NCBI GenBank assembly: GCA_030637455.1
Contig: DAOWGL010000069.1
Coordinates: 1-5,558, forward strand
Origin: Candidatus Nitrosopumilus sp.
GTDB taxonomy: Archaea; Thermoproteota; Nitrososphaeria; Nitrososphaerales; Nitrosopumilaceae
Direction: 5' to 3'
Length of the DNA: 5,558 nucleotides
Each line of letters starts with the position of its first letter. Position 1 is the stretch's first letter. The position numbers and the translations under genes are program-made. This document shows positions 1 through 4,943 of this stretch, one piece after another. Below the pieces are notes generated by a model that made no database searches, was not told the DNA's origin, and saw only the letters and a list, made by a program, of their open reading frames with translations.

Positions 1-491
1 GGCAAATTGATAATCTCTGCTAATTCATCATACTCAAAACCAACCATTGGACAAGAATCAAGACCCATCTGACGTGCTGCAAGCATTATGGTTTGAGCTG
101 CAAATCCACAAGAGCGCATTGCCTCATCGCGTCGATTCTCAGGATGGTTTTCATATTTTCGAGCAAGAGAATTTTTCACCAACTCTTGTTTTTCCACAGT
201 ATTATTTTTCCAGTAACGTAGTGGTTCTTCTTTCCATGCGTTTAGATTTCCACAAAGAACAATTACTAAAGAGCCATCTTTTGGCTGGGCCTGATCACGA
301 GCAGCCTTTGAAATTTTATCCTTAACTAATTCATCAGTGACATAGACAAATCTCCAGTTTTGTTGGTTGTAGCTGGTAGGGGATAGTATTGTTAATTCTT
401 GTAATAGTTTAACATCTTCAAGGGAGATTTTGTGTGAACTATCAAATTTCTTTATAGCACGTCGAGTCTTTATCGCATCAAAAGTATCCAT
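1..491 (-). CDS. Nitroreductase family protein, partial (C-terminus beyond window)
   Basis: I translated this gene from the minus strand. ATG is at 491-489 and 163 codons stay open to the left edge, so it is 3'-truncated by the window. The N-terminus MDTFDAIKTRRAIKKFD is the classic opening of FMN-dependent nitroreductases, with R10/R11 in the usual phosphate-contact position. Residues 37-48 (SPTSYNQQNWRF) match the family's FMN-binding stretch after helix 2. Residues 128-151 (C-G-F-A-A-Q-T ... G-F) match the second conserved helix and the glycine-containing turn. Family members are about 170-220 residues, so roughly 10-50 residues are missing. The family reduces nitro, quinone or flavin-type substrates with NAD(P)H in the cytoplasm; the substrate cannot be read from sequence. 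A TATA-like box 22-31 bases upstream suggests a leaderless or nearly leaderless mRNA. Family assignment is firm and the specific function is unknown. Confidence 0.9.
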   Translation of the reverse strand, partial: MDTFDAIKTRRAIKKFDSSHKISLEDVKLLQELTILSPTSYNQQNWRFVYVTDELVKDKISKAARDQAQPKDGSLVIVLCGNLNAWKEEPLRYWKNNTVEKQELVKNSLARKYENHPENRRDEAMRSCGFAAQTIMLAARQMGLDSCPMVGFEYDELAEIINL

Positions 492-510
492 ACAATAACC
501 AAAAAAAATC

Positions 511-522
511 CCTAAATTTAAT
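511..522 (-). promoter_or_regulatory. TATA-like box for the nitroreductase gene, possibly bidirectional
   Basis: On the minus strand this reads ATTAAATTTA, centred about 26 bases before the ATG at 491. That is the spacing expected for a leaderless archaeal promoter. The core TAAATTTA is its own reverse complement, so it could also serve a plus-strand transcript starting near 540, where the structured island begins. No BRE element is clear. Assigned by position and AT-rich match only. Confidence 0.4.
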
Positions 523-538
523 TGAATGAAAAGGTAAT

Positions 539-665
539 TGAGCTTAAGACCAGTACTTTACAGCACTAGTGACAGCTCACCACTTAAGATCAGTAACTAG
601 AGTTATCTGATGAGAGCGACTTGTCTTAAGGTCTGAAACGATTGTACTCAGACGAGAGACTCACC
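539..665. ncRNA. Candidate structured non-coding RNA in the 492-786 gap (strand undecided)
   Basis: The 295-base gap 492-786 has no gene I can support. Positions 541-660 are about 42% G+C, clearly above the flanking spacer, and can be folded. TGAG 539-542 pairs with CTCA 660-663. CTTAAGACCAGT 543-554 pairs with ACTTGTCTTAAG 619-630 (11 of 12). GTGA 569-572 pairs with TCAC 577-580 around a CAGC loop. ATCAGTAAC 589-597 pairs with GTTA-T-CTGAT 602-611 around a TAGA loop with one bulged T. GTCTGA 631-636 pairs perfectly with TCAGAC 648-653. Plus-strand support is a TATA-like box at 513-520 and TTTT at 666-669. Minus-strand support is a TATA-like TTAAATAA (complement of 692-699) and T8 (complement of 501-508). 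No known family was recognised. It could also be a DNA-level regulatory or recombination site. The rest of the gap (671-752) shows nothing notable. Confidence 0.35.
543..630. repeat. Three-copy CTTAAGA(C/T)CAGT repeat (two direct, one inverted)
   Basis: CTTAAGACCAGTA at 543-555 recurs as CTTAAGATCAGTA at 583-595 (12 of 13 identical, 40-base period). An inverted copy, ACTTGTCTTAAG, lies at 619-630. The hexamer CTCACC also occurs at 576-581 and 660-665, after the first and the last copies. The inverted copy can pair with either direct copy. This may be RNA stem arms or repeated protein-binding sites; the sequence alone does not decide. Confidence 0.55.
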
Positions 666-752
666 TTTTCTGAATATACTATGTGATTTTGTTATTTAAC
701 CCGCACTATCTTTTCCTACTATTGAGAATGTACCCAAACAAATTCAGATAGT

Positions 753-762
753 CTATTTATTA
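753..762 (+). promoter_or_regulatory. TATA-like box for the geranylgeranyl-reductase-like gene
   Basis: CTATTTATTA is centred about 30 bases before the TTG start at 787. An archaeal TFB/TBP promoter would start transcription about 25 bases downstream, near 782-787, giving a leaderless or nearly leaderless mRNA. No Shine-Dalgarno sequence precedes the start, which agrees with this. Confidence 0.45.
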
Positions 763-786
763 CACCTCAAATTCATTGAAAACATC

Positions 787-1800
787 TTGAAGATAGCAGT
801 AATGGGAATGGGTGTAGCAGGCTCTTATCTTATGGCCAGATTAAAAGACACAGAACATGATGTAGTTGGATATGAAAGAATGGTTGAAGAAAAACATGAT
901 TCCATTTGTGCATGGGGAACAATCAAACCAATTTTAGCAGAATTTTGTAAAAAAACAGGAAGGGATTTTAATGATTTTCTAATTCATGATGGCAAAAAAA
1001 TGCATGTCAAAATGAATGACGATGTGAAATTTGACATTGGACTAAAAGGACTATGCACGTATAACAAACTAGCACTAATCAAAGATTTCATTAAAGATTC
1101 AAAGGTAATTTACGGCCCTCCACCATCAATTGAAGAATTAGAAAAAGAGTACGACATGATAGTTGACTGTACAGGATTTCACAGAGTATACTTGCCAAAA
1201 TTAAAAGAAGATTTCTTTTTGCCAACATATGAATACAAAGTAGAATATGAGGACAAAGTTCCATATGATGACTTTTACATTGAACCATTTCCTGGAATGT
1301 CAGGTTACTTTTGGTATTTCCCACTAGGTGAAAAACTAGCACACATTGGAGCTGGAGATTACAATAAACAACACATGAAGGCAACAGATGATTTCTTAAA
1401 AAAACACGGAGGCAAAGTTCTCCAAACAAAGGGACGTCCAATTAGATTAGCAACACCTGACAGATGTAAGCCATATTATTCAGGAAAAGTAGTTGGAGTA
1501 GGAGAATCAATTGGAACAGTCTATGCATTGTTAGGTGAGGGAATTATTCCATCAATGCAATGCGTTGAGATATTTTTAGAAAACATGCAAGATTTCAAAG
1601 CATATGAGAAAGCAGTAGAAAAACATTACAAAGTATATGCCAAAGTGTTTAATTTCGTACATGCAAAGATTCAGAAAAACTTTAGTTTCCTCAAAGCATT
1701 ACCAGACTTTATTGCAATATTCCTTTACATGAAAAAGCACGAAGACAGATTTGGAATGAATATCAAAATTGCAGATTTGATGAAAGTTGCTAAAGCCTAA
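787..1800 (+). CDS. Geranylgeranyl reductase family FAD-dependent oxidoreductase (short variant)
   Basis: The 337-residue protein has an N-terminal Rossmann fold. KIAV is followed by G7-x-G9-x-x-G12, and E30 at the end of strand 2 is placed to bind the FAD ribose. D127-C-T-G130 is the second dinucleotide contact. Residues 167-180 (PFPGMSGYFWYFPL), then H187-I-G-A-G, match the signature of archaeal geranylgeranyl reductases. G237-V-G-E-S-I-G243 followed by G250-E-G-I253 matches the third FAD motif. The family hydrogenates isoprenoid chains, in archaea mainly of membrane ether lipids; relatives act on other polyprenyl groups, so the substrate is open. It is shorter than typical members (about 390-450), and the usual GD of the third motif is GE. 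TTG at 787 is chosen because the first internal ATG (802) would delete the first beta strand. The stop overlaps the convergent neighbour. Confidence 0.82.
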   Translation: MKIAVMGMGVAGSYLMARLKDTEHDVVGYERMVEEKHDSICAWGTIKPILAEFCKKTGRDFNDFLIHDGKKMHVKMNDDVKFDIGLKGLCTYNKLALIKDFIKDSKVIYGPPPSIEELEKEYDMIVDCTGFHRVYLPKLKEDFFLPTYEYKVEYEDKVPYDDFYIEPFPGMSGYFWYFPLGEKLAHIGAGDYNKQHMKATDDFLKKHGGKVLQTKGRPIRLATPDRCKPYYSGKVVGVGESIGTVYALLGEGIIPSMQCVEIFLENMQDFKAYEKAVEKHYKVYAKVFNFVHAKIQKNFSFLKALPDFIAIFLYMKKHEDRFGMNIKIADLMKVAKA

Positions 1801-2501
1801 CTAAAACTTACAGAACCAAACCCTTCTCGATTAGTTCTATTTGATGCCATGTTATAGTCATAGATTGTAGTAGAGTATGCTTTTAGTTCGTCTTTCATTT
1901 GATCTAAATTTTCTGCCAAGTAAAAGCCAGGACAATCACCGGTGAATTGATACGTTGCATGAACTCGTGCCTTTCCTTTTTCATTTTCTAACCAGCTTGC
2001 AAACGGATAGAGATAGCAAACTCCAGGTCTATCAGGATGCATACTACATCCACCTTGGTCATCTAAGAATCTGCATGAAATGTGAGTTCCGTCCTCTTCG
2101 GCAGTCTCATCTGTCTTTCTTTTGAGGTTAATTGTAGTCATGGTAGTCATTTGGCCTGATGGTCCAGGTTCCTGATACGTTACAGTAAGAGTTTCTTTTT
2201 TGATAAATTCTGAAGTACTTTTGTATTTCAAACCTTTACCAATTGTGATTAAATCATCAGAAGTTAGTGGTAGTCTTCCTTGTCTATCACAACAATTGTG
2301 ACAGTCAGGCCAAAAACATTTCCACAAGATATATTTTTTTTCAGAATTCAAATATGGGACATGGAAAACCACATCCTTTACTTTAATAGCATAATCAGAA
2401 ACATCTGTAATTTTACCTAACACAAATTTTCGAATAATTGGATCAACATCCCAATCTTTTTCCAATAAATTTAATGATTCTTCAATTTCGTTTTGAGACA
2501 A
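1797..2501 (-). CDS. YkgJ family cysteine-cluster protein
   Basis: The 234-residue soluble protein has the spaced cysteines of the YkgJ (UPF0153-type) zinc/iron-chelating family. C62-x4-C67-x2-C70-C71 is followed after about 70 residues by C143, C152 and C162 in the setting M-H-P-D-R-P-G-V-C-Y-L-Y-P, and a last C190 in G-D-C-P-G. These are likely metal ligands, probably for an Fe-S cluster; the cellular role of the family is not established. The segment from about 101 to 140 between the cysteine groups is polar and looks like a lineage insertion. The start is TTG at 2501: a TAG codon lies directly upstream in frame, so nothing earlier is possible. A TTG at codon 13 is the next option. The gene diverges from the small gene at about 2528, sharing a palindromic promoter region, and its stop interlocks with that of the convergent reductase. 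Confidence 0.85.
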   Translation of the reverse strand: MSQNEIEESLNLLEKDWDVDPIIRKFVLGKITDVSDYAIKVKDVVFHVPYLNSEKKYILWKCFWPDCHNCCDRQGRLPLTSDDLITIGKGLKYKSTSEFIKKETLTVTYQEPGPSGQMTTMTTINLKRKTDETAEEDGTHISCRFLDDQGGCSMHPDRPGVCYLYPFASWLENEKGKARVHATYQFTGDCPGFYLAENLDQMKDELKAYSTTIYDYNMASNRTNREGFGSVSFS

Positions 2502-2511
2502 CTATTAAGTT

Positions 2512-2534
2512 ATAACATCTTTTGCAGATGTTAT
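2512..2534. promoter_or_regulatory. Perfect palindrome in the divergent promoter (probable operator)
   Basis: ATAACATCT at 2512-2520 and AGATGTTAT at 2526-2534 are exact reverse complements separated by 5 bases (TTTGC). The palindrome sits between two divergent genes. A plus-strand TATA-like TTATAA (2510-2515) overlaps the left arm and would start transcription near 2537. A minus-strand TATA-like TTAATAAC (complement of 2531-2538) overlaps the right arm and would start near 2509, just before the TTG at 2501. A dimeric regulator bound here would block both promoters. A perfect 9-base arm at this spacing is unlikely by chance. The regulator is unknown. Confidence 0.55.
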
Positions 2535-2857
2535 TAATGTTGAGTGAAAAAGGAAAATATGCCTCAGCTACAGAAAATCGAAGATGGGTATGGAGTGAAA
2601 TAATTTGGCCCTTAATTTTACAAGTCAATGATGTAGCATTTTCATTAAAACAATTTCAAGAAAAACGTGAAAAAGTGTGCAATGAAAAAAATATTTCAAT
2701 CAACATTCCATCAAGGGGGCTAGTCTCACTAATGCAGAAAGAGATTATCAGAAAAGAAGGAAATGTGTACTCTATTCATTATAGATTGATTCCTTACATG
2801 CGACTAAAAGCAACATGTGATTATGCAACTGCAATTCATGAAGTCAGACTAAAATAA
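2528..2857 (+). CDS. Small conserved-looking protein of unknown function, possible winged-helix fold
   Basis: I do not recognise this family. From ATG 2528 it is 109 residues. A TTG at 2522 and an ATG at 2537 are alternatives; 2537 fits the nearest TATA-like box (2510-2515) best and would be leaderless. The protein is basic and soluble, with no signal peptide or membrane segment. The N-terminal part is helical and aromatic (RRWVWSEIIWPLI), followed by a charged helix (about 40-52, KQFQEKREKVCNEK). The C-terminal half (RGLVSLMQKEIIRKEGNVYSI, residues about 65-85 in two adjoining pieces) has the rhythm of a winged helix: a helix ending in a two-strand wing, then a further helix. This similarity is weak and read by eye. 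Its position beside a palindrome shared with the divergent YkgJ gene would suit an autoregulated repressor, which is an inference. It precedes the tRNA-Gln gene by 45 bases. Confidence 0.7.
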   Translation: MLLMLSEKGKYASATENRRWVWSEIIWPLILQVNDVAFSLKQFQEKREKVCNEKNISINIPSRGLVSLMQKEIIRKEGNVYSIHYRLIPYMRLKATCDYATAIHEVRLK

Positions 2858-2869
2858 TTACAACAAATG

Positions 2870-2877
2870 AATATATT
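2870..2877 (+). promoter_or_regulatory. TATA box for tRNA-Gln
   Basis: AATATATT is centred about 29 bases before the first base of the tRNA, placing the transcription start a few bases before the mature 5' end. This is the usual arrangement for archaeal tRNA genes and is better defined than the other TATA-like sites in this window. Confidence 0.6.
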
Positions 2878-2902
2878 CTGAAACATCAAAATTTCTTCTA
2901 GT

Positions 2903-2990
2903 AGCCCGATAGTCTAGTGGTCAAGGATTCTGCCCTCTGGATCTCAAGAGTGGATAGGCGGGGACGGCAGTTCGAATCTGCCTCGGGCTA
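2903..2990 (+). tRNA. tRNA-Gln (anticodon CUG) with a 15-base intron
   Basis: The full cloverleaf can be traced. Acceptor stem AGCCCGA 2903-2909 pairs with TCGGGCT 2983-2989, and the discriminator is A2990. The D arm is GTCT 2912-2915 with GGAT 2925-2928. The anticodon stem is CTGCC 2930-2934 with GGCGG 2957-2961. The variable loop is GGAC. The T arm is GGCAG 2966-2970 with CTGCC 2978-2982 around TTCGAAT. T33 is at 2936 and the anticodon CTG at 2937-2939, giving Gln for CAG codons. The loop CTCTGG-A and the A1-U72 pair fit archaeal tRNA-Gln. To close the stem, 15 bases must be removed; the canonical site 37/38 gives 2941-2955, and mature length is then 73. CCA is not encoded (ACCT follows the T stem end). 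It is convergent with the S7 operon. Confidence 0.93.
2941..2955 (+). other. tRNA-Gln intron at position 37/38
   Basis: The boundaries come from the need for a 7-base anticodon loop and a 5-pair stem. Cutting one base later (2942-2956) gives the same RNA because the shifted base is A in both cases. The bulge-helix-bulge is relaxed. CTCT 2935-2938 can pair with AGAG 2947-2950, leaving bulge GGA on the 5' side with the cut after its second base. The 3' side then has a larger six-base internal loop (2951-2956) in place of the standard three. Confidence 0.75.
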
Positions 2991-2993
2991 CCT

Positions 2994-3013
2994 AAAAAAT
3001 TTCTAAAATAAAA
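2994..3013 (-). terminator. Oligo-T terminator of the L30e-S7 operon
   Basis: Just after the S7 stop (3017), the minus strand reads two runs of TTTT followed by TTTTTT (complement of 3010-3013, 3005-3008 and 2994-2999). No stem-loop is present, as is usual for archaeal T-tract termination. The last tract ends 4 bases before the antisense of the tRNA-Gln 3' end, so termination here would limit read-through against the tRNA. Confidence 0.55.
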
Positions 3014-3016
3014 CTA

Positions 3017-3616
3017 TTATCTTGATGCTTGAGCGATACGTTCCAACTCATGTCTCTTCTTGACAGATGGAGAACTAGAGTCATTATTTGCTGCAAGGAT
3101 TAATTGTTCAGCCAAATGTTCTTCAATTGGTTTAGGATTAGAAAATGTTGCTTCTTTAACTGAATCAGCAATAAATTTCAAAGCCATGTCAACTCGTCTG
3201 ATTGGAGCAACATCAACTGATACGTGGTATGTTGTACCACCATAAACAATTCTAGTAGTATCTTCAGTTGGAGCAGAAAATTCAATTGCTTTAACTAAAA
3301 CTTGGACAGGGTGTTGTCCTGTTTTTAATTCAATAATTTCAAAGGCAGTTTTTACAGTTTTAATTAATTTAGTTTTTTTACCAGTCATTCTACCAGTGTT
3401 CTTTGCATATTTTTTTCCAAAGTGCATTGACTTGTTGATTAATCTCTCAACAATGTTAACTTCGGCTTTATTGAATCTCTTTAATGCTGAACGACCAAAT
3501 GTATAAGGTAAGATTTGTTTTCTCAAAGAAATAGCAGTCTTTAATCCAGGATCTACAACTTCAATGTTAGATAAATCCCATTTTCTAAATAATAGCAAGT
3601 TTTTAGTTTCAGCCAT
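3017..3616 (-). CDS. rps7: 30S ribosomal protein S7 (uS7)
   Basis: The 199-residue protein is in the normal archaeal size range. After a lineage-variable N-terminus it shows the uS7 core: LPYTFGRSALKRF (36-48), the helix VNIVERLINKSMHFGKK (53-69), T-G-Q-H-P-V-Q-V (99-106), the rRNA-binding hairpin around RIVYGGTTYHVSVDVAPIRR (122-141), and the C-terminus KKRHELERIAQASR. uS7 nucleates the 3' major domain of 16S rRNA and lies at the mRNA exit and E site. ATG 3616 is 2 bases after the S12 stop and is preceded by AAGGAGAT (complement of 3621-3628), overlapping the S12 stop region, so the two are translationally coupled. It is the last gene of the operon. The EF-1 alpha gene that often follows in archaea is absent; a convergent tRNA follows instead. 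Confidence 0.97.
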   Translation of the reverse strand: MAETKNLLLFRKWDLSNIEVVDPGLKTAISLRKQILPYTFGRSALKRFNKAEVNIVERLINKSMHFGKKYAKNTGRMTGKKTKLIKTVKTAFEIIELKTGQHPVQVLVKAIEFSAPTEDTTRIVYGGTTYHVSVDVAPIRRVDMALKFIADSVKEATFSNPKPIEEHLAEQLILAANNDSSSPSVKKRHELERIAQASR

Positions 3617-3618
3617 TT

Positions 3619-4056
3619 CTATCTCCTTGGTTTCTCCTTCTTTCCAATTACTAGTTCATGAAGTGACGTACCATTAACTTTAGAAACTTTGAATCTAACA
3701 CCAGGAATATCTCCCATTGCACCACCTTGTGTTGCACCCATCCCTTCAATTGTAACCTCACCGTGTTCATCAATGAAGTTCATTGCACCGTCTCTTGGCA
3801 AAAAGGCTGTGACGGATTTACCATTTCTAATTAATTGAACTCTAACACATTTTCTAATAGCAGAGTTTGGTTGTTTTGCAGCAATACCAACTTTTTCTAA
3901 AACAATACCACGTCCTTGTGGTGCACCACCTAAAGGATCTGATTTTTTATCAATACCTAGTTTTCTTCTTTTGTAAGTGGAGATTGCCCATCTTTGTTTC
4001 AACTTTTTCTTTGTAAGAACTCTGCCAGCAAATAATCCAAGGGGTGATTTTCTCAT
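3619..4056 (-). CDS. rps12: 30S ribosomal protein S12 (uS12)
   Basis: At 145 residues this is the standard archaeal/eukaryotic S12 (S23-type) length. It has the basic N-terminal extension, then [20 protein letters not shown] (38-57), the decoding-centre loop [20 protein letters not shown] (61-80), [12 protein letters not shown] (94-105) and [21 protein letters not shown] (115-135, a run of conserved residues). uS12 monitors codon-anticodon pairing at the A site. The PNSA loop (63-66) is intact. Residues 109-114 (TQGGAM) differ from the Gly-Arg-Ser/Ala pattern I recall just before GD(I/L)PG in other archaeal S12 proteins. ATG 4056 lies 3 bases after the nusA-like stop, with GGAG (complement of 4066-4069) nine bases upstream inside the end of that gene. 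Third gene of the L30e operon. Confidence 0.97.
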   Translation of the reverse strand: MRKSPLGLFAGRVLTKKKLKQRWAISTYKRRKLGIDKKSDPLGGAPQGRGIVLEKVGIAAKQPNSAIRKCVRVQLIRNGKSVTAFLPRDGAMNFIDEHGEVTIEGMGATQGGAMGDIPGVRFKVSKVNGTSLHELVIGKKEKPRR

Positions 4057-4059
4057 CTT

Positions 4060-4524
4060 CTACAGCTCCATAGTTGCCCGTTCAGGACTATTAATCAATA
4101 CACTACTAATATCAAAATATCGTTTTGCGAGTAGTCTTGCTTTCTCAGCATTTCTACCTTCTCTTCCAACTACAATTCCTTTCTTTCTTGGGTCGACCAT
4201 TACTATTGCCTGTTTTGTCCCATCAGCTCGTTTATTTATTTTTACTTCAGAAATTAATTTAGAATTAAGCAAATTAGTCAAAAATTTAGCTGGATCTTCA
4301 TCGAATTCTACCAATTCAACATTTCTCTTAACAATATTTTGTAATGATTTGATATGGATACCACCTTTACCAATTGCAAGTCCCATTTTACCAGTATTAA
4401 CTACAAAAATTACTCTATCTTGTTTTTCATCTTCTACACAATCACGTGCTGTTGCACCAGTAACATTTTGGAAAAGAGACATCATTCGCATTTGATCAGT
4501 TGAGAGTTTAATTGATTGTGCCAT
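4060..4524 (-). CDS. nusA: NusA-like transcription factor with tandem KH domains
   Basis: The 154-residue protein is the archaeal short NusA: it lacks the N-terminal RNA-polymerase-binding and S1 domains of bacterial NusA and keeps only two KH RNA-binding domains. KH1 carries G52-K-G-G55 followed by IHIKSLQNIVKR; KH2 carries G120-R-E-G123 followed by RNAEKARLLAKRY. Both GxxG loops are intact. Archaeal NusA proteins bind RNA and are encoded with the L30e, S12 and S7 genes; a role in termination or antitermination is suggested but less well established than in bacteria. The ATG at 4524 has AAGGA (complement of 4531-4535) six bases upstream. The 64-base spacer after L30e is AT-rich and holds TATA-like strings (for example the complement of 4572-4578), so an extra internal promoter is possible. 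Confidence 0.95.
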   Translation of the reverse strand: MAQSIKLSTDQMRMMSLFQNVTGATARDCVEDEKQDRVIFVVNTGKMGLAIGKGGIHIKSLQNIVKRNVELVEFDEDPAKFLTNLLNSKLISEVKINKRADGTKQAIVMVDPRKKGIVVGREGRNAEKARLLAKRYFDISSVLINSPERATMEL

Positions 4525-4588
4525 AGTAATTCCTTTTTATCTCCAACCTAAAAATGTCTCATTTAAACTAACATTATAGAAACTACAG

Positions 4589-4912
4589 TTATTCATTTTT
4601 TTCCTCAGCTTCTGTATCTTTTAAAATTGATTTGATGCTTGCATCATCTATAGCAGTAAATGAAAATGTCGAAATTCTAAATTGTAAGCCACATAGTCTA
4701 CCTAATGCGACTGATGTTCCTTGAAAGTTGACTAGGGGTATTTTTTCTTTTTTTGCATCTGATTCAATTTGCTCAATCATTTCTTTTTTAATTGATTGAG
4801 ACAATACAATTAGCTTGGAATTTTTAATAGAGCTCAAAACTTGTTTAGCACCCATTATTAGTTTGTCTTCTTTACGGGCATCTCTTAATGATTTTTCAAG
4901 TATCTTACTCAT
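4589..4912 (-). CDS. rpl30e: 50S ribosomal protein L30e (eL30), L7Ae/L30e family
   Basis: The 107-residue protein matches archaeal L30e: K17-L-I-M-G-A-K-Q-V-L (17-26), the strand SKLIVLSQS (32-40), a helix-strand segment ending in IPLVNFQGTSVALGRLCG (58-75), and the closing strand RISTFSFTAIDD (79-90). The acidic tail EAEEKNE slightly exceeds the family length. L30e binds a kink-turn in rRNA of the large subunit. The neighbours (nusA, rps12, rps7) discriminate it from L7Ae. It opens the operon: a TATA-like box sits about 35 bases upstream (complement of 4944-4950) and the ATG is preceded by AAGGAAAACC, a weak Shine-Dalgarno. In many archaea the RNA polymerase rpoA genes lie directly upstream; here a TPR gene does. 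Confidence 0.93.
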   Translation of the reverse strand: MSKILEKSLRDARKEDKLIMGAKQVLSSIKNSKLIVLSQSIKKEMIEQIESDAKKEKIPLVNFQGTSVALGRLCGLQFRISTFSFTAIDDASIKSILKDTEAEEKNE

Positions 4913-4943
4913 GGTTTTCCTTATGTCGATCGTCTTGTCAGGG

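Noticed and set aside
47..325. Open frame on the plus strand
   Set aside because: It lies opposite the nitroreductase gene, whose conserved motifs on the minus strand are unmistakable; the plus-strand translation resembles nothing.
607..639. Hammerhead-ribozyme-like core (CTGATGAG ... GAAAC)
   Set aside because: The bases between the two core strings do not form a stem II directly abutting them, and no stem I or stem III with a cleavage site could be built.
608..673. Box C/D guide RNA (TGATGA followed by CTGA boxes)
   Set aside because: The interval between the C-like and D-like boxes is about 19 bases, longer than usual, no C' box is present, and the boxes fall within well-paired arms.
705..752. 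ACTATC / GATAGT inverted repeat before the reductase promoter
   Set aside because: Six bases with a 36-base unstructured interval; expected by chance.
784..794. ATCTT-G-AAGAT palindrome on the reductase start codon
   Set aside because: Five-base arms with a single central base are common in AT-rich DNA, and most of it is coding sequence.
1091..1441. Open frame on the minus strand inside the reductase gene
   Set aside because: Shadow of a strongly conserved plus-strand gene; Cys/Leu-rich translation without a recognisable domain.
3060..3245. Plus-strand open frame inside S7
   Set aside because: Antisense shadow of the ribosomal gene with no start signal or domain.
3977..4495. Long plus-strand open frame across nusA and S12
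   Set aside because: Both minus-strand genes are certain; this Ser/Phe/Leu-rich translation is the usual antisense of Lys/Glu-rich AT-rich genes.
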